Of a stretch of DNA of 12,130 nucleotides, positions 1-6,741 are shown piece by piece. The notes under the pieces were generated by a model. That model saw nothing but the letters and a program-made list of their open reading frames with translations, ran no database searches and was not told the origin of the DNA. The position numbers were made by a program, and so were the translations under genes. The stretch spans positions 1-12,130 of the forward strand of contig JAWUYA010000064.1 of NCBI GenBank assembly GCA_034111045.1, written 5' to 3'. Numbering within the stretch: the first letter of the stretch is position 1; every line of letters begins with the position of its first letter. Source of the DNA: JALJPB01 sp034111045 (GTDB lineage: Bacteria; Pseudomonadota; Gammaproteobacteria; Enterobacterales; Alteromonadaceae).

Positions 1-56
1 CCACAGACCTTATTTCGACCTTGATTTTTTGCTTTTAACAACATTAAATCAGCCTA
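1..56 (-). pseudogene. In-frame continuation of the GGDEF domain past an amber codon
   Basis: Read in the frame of the upstream gene, the TAG at 54-56 is followed by codons for ADLMLLKAKNQGRNKVC, running to the window edge. This matches the canonical GGDEF tail (AD-x-A-L-Y-x-A-K-x-x-GRN-x-V). The stop therefore splits one domain and is not a natural terminus. A single C-to-T change of CAG (Gln, a common residue here) would create it. Two tail positions also deviate: Met for Ala and Leu for Tyr. Confidence 0.8.
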
Positions 57-1913
57 TTTTAATAAGTTTTCTAAAGTAACATCGATGCTAATCGCCTTTA
101 TTCCTTCAACAGTACTAACACCAATACTAATGGATATATCAGCTACTGTTTTAAAAGACCATTGATGACTATCAATAACTAACCTTAACCGTTGAGCAAT
201 AACTACACCTTGTTGTAAGGAGGTGTTAGGAAAAAACGCGACAAATTTCTCACCTCCCAAACAACCAAAAACATCTTTTGGGCTCATAGTGTTATTAGTG
301 ATTGTCGATATGCCCGTTAACACTTGATCACTTAACTGATGACCAAAGCTATCGTTTATTTGTTTAAAGTGATCAACATCAATCATAAAAACACACAAAT
401 CCGACTTTTTTTCAACGGCATGATTGAATAAACGAGCCCCAAGTCGCAAGGTATAACGGCGATCAAACAGACCCGTTAGGTTATCGGTTCGACTGACTTT
501 TAACAGTGACTTATGCCCATAACTTAATTTAAAAACTAACCAAGCCAAGCTCAAGGTTAATAATACGCTCGCAAAAAGATAGTTGTTGAGTTGTAAATAT
601 TTACTCTCGGATTTAGCCAGCTCAAAAACAGTTAACTCTGTGTTTTTTTCTAATATTTCTCTTCGAATATCTGCCTGCTTACTTGCTAGACTCAGCCGTA
701 AATCATCTATAATTAATAAATTACTCTCTTGCTGGCTTTTGCCGACTTTCGCTATAACATCGGTGATCAATAAATAAGCGTCTTCATGTCGGTTTAATGC
801 GTTAAAAAGTTCAGCTTTTAATAACAAAGGATATATAGGATACCACTGCTGTTGGGCGATGATGGACTGCTTTAGGAGTAAGTCTGCTTGAGAAAGTATC
901 TCTAGGGCTTCTTTGTAGCGCTCTAACGCTTTAAAAATTTCTGTTTTAATATACAGGAAACTTAATTTCTCATCATACTGATCTGAGTCATCCTTGTGAT
1001 TTTCCGCAAGTAATATATATTTTAAGGCCGCTTCGGGGTTTGACTCATCTTGCTTTAGTAGAGCCCTAGCATAGCCTAAATAGACTCTATAGATGAATGA
1101 GTTAATCTTTATATCGTCTCCATCAATAATTTCCTTGAAAATTTCAATAGCTGCTTTATGTTTGTTTCTTCGCGAGAGATTGTTGGCAATATTATTTAAC
1201 GCATTTAGTGCCGAAGGGGTATAACCAATATTGGTGTAGTGTTGATACGCTTTTCGGTAATAGGCTACCGATTTTTCATCTTGGTTGAGGTAGGCATATA
1301 AAATGCCTATCTCGTTATTGATAAGACCTTTAAGCTCATCACTATCAGTTTGATAGGCTAAAATATAAGCTTCATTTAAGGCACTAAGTGAGGCTTTAAA
1401 ACGGTGAGTGAGGTAATAAATAGCACCTAAATCAATTAACCCTTTGATGATTAATTCTTTGTCATCTAGTGCTTTAGCTAGTTCTAAGCCCTTTTCATAA
1501 ATGAGCTCAACCTTTTCAACTTCACCTAAACTTTCATGTGCAAATCCTTTAGCATAGAGTAGCTGAGCAATAACAATGCGAGGACTGTCTAGCTCTTTTG
1601 ACAGTGCTAACCCTTTATTGGCAAAAGTTTTGCTTTTCAAATAAGATGAATTATCAGCATAAATGTCAGAAACCAAGTAATAGTATTGCATCCGTTGTGC
1701 AACAGTTAGTAGCGTTAAATCAAGTCGGTATGAATGTAATAGCGCTAAGGCAGTCTCTGGATGTATCTGGAGGGAGCGTGCAACAGCTCCGATGATTTTT
1801 TCAAAATTAGTCTCGGTGACGGGCTCAGCTAGAATTTTACCCGAGTTGAGCAACATTAGACACACAAGCACTTTTTGGGTAATTAAAACAAAATGGCTAA
1901 CGTACTTAAACAA
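54..1913 (-). CDS. TPR-repeat membrane protein with degenerate, amber-interrupted GGDEF domain
   Basis: The 619-aa product begins with a hydrophobic signal or anchor segment (about 8-30). A helical region follows with several TPR-like repeats (about 110-350), then a charged probable coiled coil (about 412-440), one membrane span (about 444-465) and a C-terminal GGDEF domain (about 475 on). This layout is typical of sensor diguanylate cyclases with a periplasmic TPR sensor and a cytoplasmic cyclase, which make c-di-GMP from two GTP. The metal-site stretch around D512-D521 is present, but the signature reads GGEKF (553-557) instead of GG(D/E)EF. The usual Arg two residues before it is Cys551, and the GH-x-x-GD motif has Ser528 for Gly. 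The protein stops at LENLLK, just before the normal C-terminal helix, which is still encoded past the stop. The start is TTG at 1911-1913, because an in-frame stop lies three codons upstream, and AAGG sits 7 bases before it. Probably inactive or a pseudogene. Confidence 0.85.
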   Translation of the reverse strand: MFKYVSHFVLITQKVLVCLMLLNSGKILAEPVTETNFEKIIGAVARSLQIHPETALALLHSYRLDLTLLTVAQRMQYYYLVSDIYADNSSYLKSKTFANKGLALSKELDSPRIVIAQLLYAKGFAHESLGEVEKVELIYEKGLELAKALDDKELIIKGLIDLGAIYYLTHRFKASLSALNEAYILAYQTDSDELKGLINNEIGILYAYLNQDEKSVAYYRKAYQHYTNIGYTPSALNALNNIANNLSRRNKHKAAIEIFKEIIDGDDIKINSFIYRVYLGYARALLKQDESNPEAALKYILLAENHKDDSDQYDEKLSFLYIKTEIFKALERYKEALEILSQADLLLKQSIIAQQQWYPIYPLLLKAELFNALNRHEDAYLLITDVIAKVGKSQQESNLLIIDDLRLSLASKQADIRREILEKNTELTVFELAKSESKYLQLNNYLFASVLLTLSLAWLVFKLSYGHKSLLKVSRTDNLTGLFDRRYTLRLGARLFNHAVEKKSDLCVFMIDVDHFKQINDSFGHQLSDQVLTGISTITNNTMSPKDVFGCLGGEKFVAFFPNTSLQQGVVIAQRLRLVIDSHQWSFKTVADISISIGVSTVEGIKAISIDVTLENLLK

Positions 1914-1964
1914 ATAACTGCCTTATTACTAATATAACCCGATGTGCTGATAAGAATATTTCAG

Positions 1965-1993
1965 GTAAAAACTTGCACATAAAAAAATTGTGC
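1965..1993 (-). terminator. Weak candidate terminator after arsJ
   Basis: On the minus strand GCACA and TGTGC form a 5-bp stem around a T-rich loop of 9 bases, and AAGTTTTTACC follows. It lies 36 bases past the arsJ stop and before the TPR-GGDEF gene. The stem is short and the loop is not compact, so this is tentative. The rest of the 1914-2028 gap shows no gene. Confidence 0.3.
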
Positions 1994-2028
1994 TTAAAAA
2001 AACTCTAAGCATTTATTTAGCCCTAGTA

Positions 2029-3270
2029 TTACATAACTCTTTTGATAAAGAAAACTGAGCAATATGCTAATAAAGCTGAAAAAATCAAACAAGGATAGAA
2101 ACCATAATATTGGTAAACCCCACCCGATAACAAAGTACCGATTAAACGCCCTAACGCATTCGCCATATAGTAAAAGCCAACATCCAAAGAAATACCATCA
2201 TCTCTAGCAAAAGCAATAATCAAATAACTATGTAAAGAAGAGTTAATAGCAAATGCAAAGCCAAAAGTTAATAAGCCAATAACAATAACCAGCTGGCTAT
2301 TCAGAGTAAAATTAAGTGCTAACGCAATCAGCAGGCTTATCAAGGTTAAAATGCTGCCCCAAATAACCACTAAATTAACACTAGTGATTAATGACTGATG
2401 TCTATTATTCCTGCCTTCTAGGTTTCGAGCATTGAGACGTTGAATTAATTTAGGCGTGTTTGCTTGAATTAAACCATAAAAAATGATCCATACCGCCATA
2501 AAAGCGCCAATAAATTGAAAACTCCACTGTAGTTCACTCGATAAATACACCGGAAGCGCTACCACAAACCAAACATCTCTTGCGGCAAACAAACATAATC
2601 TGGCTGCTGACAAATAGTTCAGTGACGCATTTTTAGAAAATAACTGGCTAAATTTCACCTTCTTTTTTGCTTTGCCAAGATCATCAGAGAGTAATAATAG
2701 ACTGATAATAGCCACTGCAGCCAAAGACACAGCCATGACCGCTATTGCTAATGTAAAGCCGAATACGGCGAGTAACAATGCCCCAAGGAAGAAGCCAACA
2801 CCTTTTAGCGCATTTTTTGAGCCCGTTAATAAAGCAATCCATTGAAATAACTGACCATGTTGTTCATTCGGCACCAAGACCTTAATACTACTTTTAGCAC
2901 TCATTTTATTAAGATCTTTAGCAATACCGGATATTGCTTGCGCTAACATGACCCATGCCATGGTTAGATACTCAGTAGGAACAACCAGTATCAGCAGCGC
3001 AATCACTTGCATAAACAAGCCAATATTCATGGTTTTATTTAAACCAATTTTAGCACCTAACCAGCCCCCAACAAGGTTGGTGATGACTCCAAAAACTTCA
3101 TAAAAAATAAAAAGTGATGCTAGGGCTAATGGCGAATAACCCAGTTGATGAAAATGCAATAAAATAAGCATTCTCAACGCACCATCTGTCAAGGTGAAAG
3201 CCCAATAACTAGCGGTAATCACTAGGTAGTTTTTTATTGGTTGCGGGAAGTGTTTTATTTTATTAATCAT
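2029..3270 (-). CDS. arsJ: Organoarsenical efflux MFS transporter ArsJ
   Basis: This 413-aa polytopic inner-membrane protein has the hydrophobic pattern of a 12-helix major facilitator. Segments I recognise from ArsJ are YWAFTLTDGALRM (22-34), GGWLGAKIGL (68-77, the MFS loop 2-3 motif) and GIAKDLNKMSAKSSIK (115-130). In characterised systems ArsJ exports 1-arseno-3-phosphoglycerate, the unstable product made by the partner GAPDH from glyceraldehyde 3-phosphate and arsenate. The product then breaks down outside to arsenate and 3-phosphoglycerate, giving arsenate resistance without reduction to arsenite. The partner gene lies directly upstream, only 30 bases away, which supports the assignment and an operon. 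The start is ATG; no strong Shine-Dalgarno is visible before it, so translation may be coupled to the upstream gene. Length is usual and the frame is intact. Confidence 0.93.
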   Translation of the reverse strand: MINKIKHFPQPIKNYLVITASYWAFTLTDGALRMLILLHFHQLGYSPLALASLFIFYEVFGVITNLVGGWLGAKIGLNKTMNIGLFMQVIALLILVVPTEYLTMAWVMLAQAISGIAKDLNKMSAKSSIKVLVPNEQHGQLFQWIALLTGSKNALKGVGFFLGALLLAVFGFTLAIAVMAVSLAAVAIISLLLLSDDLGKAKKKVKFSQLFSKNASLNYLSAARLCLFAARDVWFVVALPVYLSSELQWSFQFIGAFMAVWIIFYGLIQANTPKLIQRLNARNLEGRNNRHQSLITSVNLVVIWGSILTLISLLIALALNFTLNSQLVIVIGLLTFGFAFAINSSLHSYLIIAFARDDGISLDVGFYYMANALGRLIGTLLSGGVYQYYGFYPCLIFSALLAYCSVFFIKRVM

Positions 3271-3300
3271 GGTGAATTCAACACGATAAGCCTGAATATT

Positions 3301-4317
3301 TCAGCTGCCTTTTCCTACTAACAACATCAACTCAGCTGTGCGGTTAACATAGCCCCATTCATTATCATACCAAAGATACATTTTTAGCTGAGTATTGTTT
3401 ATCACCATTGTTGATAGTGCATCGACAATGGATGAACGGGGATCAGTTTTATAATCAACCGATACTAAAGGCTGTTCTTCATATCCTAAAATGCCATTTA
3501 ACTCACCTGTTGCAGCACTTTGCATTAATTGATTAATTTCATCCGCGGTAGATGCTCTATTTAATTCAAAAACACAGTCCGTAATAGAGGCATTAGCTAA
3601 AGGTACGCGAACGGCATGACCATTTAATTTACCTTTAAGCTCTGGAAAAATATGTGTTATTGCGGTTGCTGATCCAGTTGTGGTGGGGATCAGGCTTTGC
3701 CCACAAGCACGCGATCGGCGCAAATCTTTATGGGGTGCATCTAAAATGGTTTGGGTATTAGTAATGCTATGAATAGTGGTTATACTGCCGTGTTTAATAC
3801 CAATACTATCTTGCAATACTTTAACAACTGGCGCTAAACAATTAGTAGTACAAGAAGCGGCGGTGACTATTTTATGTTGGCTCGCATCAAATAATTGATG
3901 ATTAACCCCCATAACAATGTTCAATACCCCTGCTTCTTTTATCGGGGCAGTAACCACCACACGCTTAACACCTTGATCCAGATAAGCTTGTAATTTAGCT
4001 TTTGTTTTCATCACTCCAGAGGCCTCAACGACAATATCGCACCCAGACCAATCGGTGTCAGAAATACCGGCATTAGCCGTTACTTTTAACACTTTTTCAC
4101 CTGAAGGATGACTGACTATCATAGTGCCATTAATATTTTTTGCTACAAATTCCCAACGACCATGAATAGAATCAAAATTAATTAAATGGGATAAGGTGTC
4201 TACATCGCCTGCGGGATCATTAATTTGTACAAAATCAAACTCGGGAAATAACCAAGCAGCGCGCATAACTAAACGCCCCATGCGGCCAAATCCATTTATA
4301 CCTACTTTAATTGTCAT
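3301..4317 (-). CDS. ArsJ-associated glyceraldehyde-3-phosphate dehydrogenase
   Basis: A 338-aa GAPDH-family enzyme. It has the NAD-binding GINGFGRMGR near the N-terminus, the catalytic Cys in ASCTTNCLAP (Cys156 from the chosen start) and the active-site His in the following TTIHSITNTQ stretch. The C-terminal WYDNEWGY is also present. It is complete and catalytically plausible. Placed next to arsJ, it is best read as the specialised GAPDH that accepts arsenate as phosphate analogue and makes 1-arseno-3-phosphoglycerate for export, rather than the central glycolytic enzyme. An ATG six codons upstream (4333-4335) is in frame. I prefer the ATG at 4315-4317 because AGGA lies 8 bases before it and because MTIKVGINGFG is the usual GAPDH N-terminus. 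The upstream ATG lies only 11 bases after the leader hairpin stem. Confidence 0.93.
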   Translation of the reverse strand: MTIKVGINGFGRMGRLVMRAAWLFPEFDFVQINDPAGDVDTLSHLINFDSIHGRWEFVAKNINGTMIVSHPSGEKVLKVTANAGISDTDWSGCDIVVEASGVMKTKAKLQAYLDQGVKRVVVTAPIKEAGVLNIVMGVNHQLFDASQHKIVTAASCTTNCLAPVVKVLQDSIGIKHGSITTIHSITNTQTILDAPHKDLRRSRACGQSLIPTTTGSATAITHIFPELKGKLNGHAVRVPLANASITDCVFELNRASTADEINQLMQSAATGELNGILGYEEQPLVSVDYKTDPRSSIVDALSTMVINNTQLKMYLWYDNEWGYVNRTAELMLLVGKGS

Positions 4318-4346
4318 TAGTTTTCCTATTGCCATGGTATAAAAGA

Positions 4347-4384
4347 AAAACGTTAATCAACAGGAGGAGGTTGATTAACGTTTT
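4347..4384 (-). terminator. Perfect hairpin with T-tracts on both sides, in the leader of the GAPDH-arsJ unit
   Basis: CGTTAATCAAC (4351-4361) pairs perfectly with GTTGATTAACG (4370-4380) around an 8-base loop. The flanking AAAA/TTTT extends the stem to 15 bp. Read on the minus strand it is followed by TTTTTCTTTT, and on the plus strand by TTTT, so it could terminate in either direction. It ends 29 bases before the GAPDH start, so most transcripts reaching that gene must pass through it. It may terminate upstream transcription, act as an attenuator, or serve as a dyad operator. The minus-strand loop is CTCCTCCT, complementary to a Shine-Dalgarno. Confidence 0.6.
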
Positions 4385-4401
4385 AACAAGTGATTGTAAT
4401 A

Positions 4402-4445
4402 AATCAATTGATTAGCTATTTGATAACAATAATGTAGCACATTAT
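4402..4445. promoter_or_regulatory. Two short palindromes upstream of the GAPDH-arsJ unit, operator candidates
   Basis: AATCAATTGATT (4402-4413) is a perfect 12-base palindrome. ATAATGT-AGC-ACATTAT (4429-4445) is a perfect 7-bp dyad with a 3-base centre. Both lie in the expected promoter region of the GAPDH-arsJ unit. The ATCAA/TTGAT half-sites recur in the leader hairpin and resemble ArsR-family operator halves, but the spacing is not the ATCAA-N6-TTGAT form I remember. I see no clear -35/-10 pair. In AT-rich DNA such palindromes can be accidental. Confidence 0.3.
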
Positions 4446-4545
4446 CGATATTGATCTTGATATTATCGAAGTAATAACCGTTGAATGTTCACTGAGCAAC
4501 AAGAAGTTGATGACTTAAATTGATCATTTCTTTGGTAATTCATTA

Positions 4546-4668
4546 CTATGTAGCAGGCATTCTTTCTTTAAAGTCGGCATCTGTCTTATTGATATCAATT
4601 TCATCAACAGATTCATTATAGGCAATTTCAATAGTTAAACCTGTGCTGTTATCTATTTCAGTTTTCAT
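4546..4668 (-). CDS. Possible small acidic protein, 40 aa, unknown function
   Basis: The ORF begins at ATG (4666-4668), directly after an in-frame stop, and ends with TAG at 4546-4548. It reads MKTEIDNSTGL and finishes DFKERMPAT. The product is acidic, with no hydrophobic segment, Cys pair or recognised domain. It would precede the GAPDH-arsJ unit in the same direction. No convincing Shine-Dalgarno is visible, and an ORF of this length can occur by chance. It could be a real leader peptide, a remnant, or spurious. Confidence 0.25.
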   Translation of the reverse strand: MKTEIDNSTGLTIEIAYNESVDEIDINKTDADFKERMPAT

Positions 4669-4710
4669 TGTTTAGTTGTTATCAAAGGATGAAAATAACA
4701 TGTTGAATAC

Positions 4711-4889
4711 ACCATAAGCTGTCATATTCACTATTAATTAACATAATATAAAATATCACCATAAGCCTTACTAATTATGACATCTTACTATAATTTTTTT
4801 TATTCGCAATTATTCATTTAACAACTAAAACACTAAAATAAATACCATAAGTTGTCATGAAGCGCTTTGTATTTACCATATAATGTCAT
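4711..4889 (+). repeat. Cluster of four related 15-base motifs, consensus ACCATAAGNTGTCAT
   Basis: Copies in the same orientation are ACCATAAGCTGTCAT (4711-4725), ACCATAAGTTGTCAT (4844-4858) and ACCATATAATGTCAT (4875-4889). A fourth, diverged copy at 4758-4783 begins ACCATAAGC and ends with ATGACAT, that is, the second half inverted. Starts are 47, 86 and 31 bases apart. The cluster lies upstream of the minus-strand arsenate unit and downstream of the 577-aa gene, so it may be a regulator-binding array or a short repeat family. Confidence 0.5.
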
Positions 4890-4955
4890 AAAAAATATGT
4901 ATACAATAGGTTTTTCCCTTACCATTAGGGTACTAATAACTTATCCAAAATATAG

Positions 4956-4989
4956 CTAAATCCCCCTTTTTCCTCATCGAGTGATTTAG
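4956..4989 (-). terminator. Inverted repeat just after the 577-aa gene, weak terminator candidate
   Basis: CTAAATC (4956-4962) and GATTTAG (4983-4989) form a perfect 7-bp arm pair with a 20-base loop, starting 3 bases past the stop codon. On the minus strand CTATATTTTGG follows. The loop is long and the T-tract broken, so termination is only a possibility. Confidence 0.25.
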
Positions 4990-4992
4990 TCA

Positions 4993-6726
4993 CTAAAACA
5001 ATGGAAATTCTATTTGTGTATCACCTGATGGGGTTTGATATTTTATGCGGCAGACCGTATCTAGAAACACCTGATATTGCTCTTTAACGTTGCCTCTAAT
5101 TTCTTGATCAGTAACATAGCTTTCCCAGACTTTATCTAATTCATGAATAGGAATAGGACTAGACTCATTTTCTCCAACATGATCCTTAGTTGCCCATGTT
5201 GTTTTTGTATTTTGAATTATATTTCTAAAAAGATTCCATTCATAAAATAAAATACCATCTGACTTATATATGTTTAAAAATGGCATATTGTGCAATAGAA
5301 TATAATGACTATTATTTTCGTTTGCTCTTTCTAGTCCCTTATATTTTTTTTGCTTTAGTTTGTCCCTGATCGAAGGTTCGTTAATATTGTCTCTAAACAC
5401 TTTAAGTTGCTCTATACCCTTTTCAAGATGCTTTGAAACTTCAATAACTCTTTCAGACCAAAATGTAGGAACACTTCTTGATCGATGCTTTGTCTGAATA
5501 AAATAGAAACAATTAAATAATGTATCCTCTAGAACCATATCTATGTCATAGCCCTTTATGGTTGATGCACCTGGGTTTATTTCAGGATAGACTTTAAATC
5601 TGTTATTCTTTAAAGAGCTTAAATAAAGAAAAACATAATTTTGTTCAAACAACTTGCCTAGGCCCTGTGAAAAAACACTACTTTTATCATTTGATTTTTT
5701 TCTTTCCATCAGATTACTTAAAAAAACTCTGACACCAATTTTAAAATCAACATCAATGAATTTAAGTCTATTTTTGTCAATTACAATAGGGAAATAGGGT
5801 TCATTTTGAACGCGTGAAAATAGTAATATCTCACTTCTAAGATAGTTAAGAGTCTCTAAACTAATTAAATCATTTTGATAAAATATATCTGGGCTAACAC
5901 TTTCCTTACGAACTTTAAAACAGTATATAATCCCTAAAAATAATGCTATCTCTTTTAAAAAGCAGTACGGTTTTGATAACAGTAAATCTTCAGATAAAAA
6001 CCTACTTTGCAATGAAAACCCTTTATCCAACACGTGCTCAGTAATAGGTACTTTCAGTTGTTTCGGCACAGAACAAAAGCTCATTTGACTTGAGAAAGCT
6101 AGAAATATTTGGTCATCAGCTTTTTTTGTTTGATTTTCCAGAATTTCTGATAAAAAGTAATATTTCCTATAGTCAGTTTCAACTCCCTCAGAGCAAAAAA
6201 ATTTAAAACCATATTTCGTACGCTTTACATCTAAAATGCCAATTTCTTTTAAAGCATATAATTCAGATAAAATGAAAATACACCATAAATTAGGATTATC
6301 TAACAGCTTGAAGTGACTATATTCATTTGGAAATAACTCAATAATCCTATCTGAGTGATGTCCATAAAAAATGACCATTTGTCTTTTAACATAATCATCA
6401 ATGGCAGCTCTATAGCCTGCGCTATTTGCCTTACAATTATCGACTCTAACTGCTAAAGAAAAAAATAAATATAACTTTTCAAAAAAGTAATCTTCTTTTT
6501 CCATGCTTTCTAAAGTATCTTCCCTCTTTGATGAAATACTTATATTTTCAATGCAAGACAGAAAAAATGTACTAAAATGGATATGTCTCTTACCCAACAA
6601 ATTAAGAATGTTATTCTTTATTTTGGTAAAACGACTGCTTTTCAGTTTGGAGATAACATTTGTATCTCCAAGCGGATCTTTATGAAATTTCGACAAATTC
6701 AAATCGATATTGTGATACTTCAACAT
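4993..6726 (-). CDS. Probable PD-(D/E)xK-like nuclease (Q-x-K form) in a defence operon, unknown family
   Basis: I do not recognise this 577-aa protein as a named family. Residues 355-415 look like a restriction-endonuclease fold core: a helix with Glu361 (KLFEQNY), a strand with Glu382, then YDIDMVL with Asp394/Asp396 and YFIQTKH with Gln411-x-Lys413. The D...Q-x-K pattern, with Gln replacing the usual Glu, is known from Mrr-like nucleases. The N-terminal 350 residues are rich in aromatic and charged residues, probably helical, with no motif I can name. About 150 residues follow the core. The start is ATG, with GAGG very close (4 bases) upstream, and the gene begins 15 bases after the RT-nitrilase stop, so co-transcription is likely. 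It is the most AT-rich gene here (a 60-base sample at 5821 has 14 G/C). It may be the nuclease effector of the RT system or an independent defence gene. The nuclease call is inference from motifs. Confidence 0.75.
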   Translation of the reverse strand: MLKYHNIDLNLSKFHKDPLGDTNVISKLKSSRFTKIKNNILNLLGKRHIHFSTFFLSCIENISISSKREDTLESMEKEDYFFEKLYLFFSLAVRVDNCKANSAGYRAAIDDYVKRQMVIFYGHHSDRIIELFPNEYSHFKLLDNPNLWCIFILSELYALKEIGILDVKRTKYGFKFFCSEGVETDYRKYYFLSEILENQTKKADDQIFLAFSSQMSFCSVPKQLKVPITEHVLDKGFSLQSRFLSEDLLLSKPYCFLKEIALFLGIIYCFKVRKESVSPDIFYQNDLISLETLNYLRSEILLFSRVQNEPYFPIVIDKNRLKFIDVDFKIGVRVFLSNLMERKKSNDKSSVFSQGLGKLFEQNYVFLYLSSLKNNRFKVYPEINPGASTIKGYDIDMVLEDTLFNCFYFIQTKHRSRSVPTFWSERVIEVSKHLEKGIEQLKVFRDNINEPSIRDKLKQKKYKGLERANENNSHYILLHNMPFLNIYKSDGILFYEWNLFRNIIQNTKTTWATKDHVGENESSPIPIHELDKVWESYVTDQEIRGNVKEQYQVFLDTVCRIKYQTPSGDTQIEFPLF

Positions 6727-6741
6727 ACACCTCTTTAGCGT

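Larger units (their letters stand above)
4318..4992. other. 675-base AT-rich intergenic region without a recognised gene
   Basis: This stretch lies between the defence island and the arsenate unit. It holds the leader hairpin (4347-4384), two palindromes (4402-4445), the doubtful 40-codon ORF (4546-4668), the repeat cluster (4711-4889) and an inverted repeat (4956-4989). I find no arsR-like regulator, tRNA or recombinase in it. It must contain the GAPDH-arsJ promoter and probably the 3' end of the defence transcript. Confidence 0.7.

Noticed and set aside
4315..4335. GAPDH start at the upstream ATG (4333-4335), giving 344 aa
   Set aside because: It adds an atypical MAIGKL extension, lies 11 bases from the hairpin stem, and lacks a Shine-Dalgarno. 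The ATG at 4315-4317 has AGGA and the family-typical N-terminus.
4402..4445. ArsR operator of the ATCAA-N6-TTGAT form
   Set aside because: Half-sites are present but the spacing is 0 or 10 bases, so I keep only a generic operator-candidate call.
4711..4889. Pho box for PhoB control of the arsenate unit, from repeated TGTCAT
   Set aside because: PhoB sites are direct TGTCAT-type repeats 11 bases apart. The copies here are 31-86 bases apart and carry an extra conserved ACCATA half.
4711..4889. CRISPR array
   Set aside because: The repeats are only 15 bases, diverged, with irregular spacing of 16-71 bases, and no cas gene is present.
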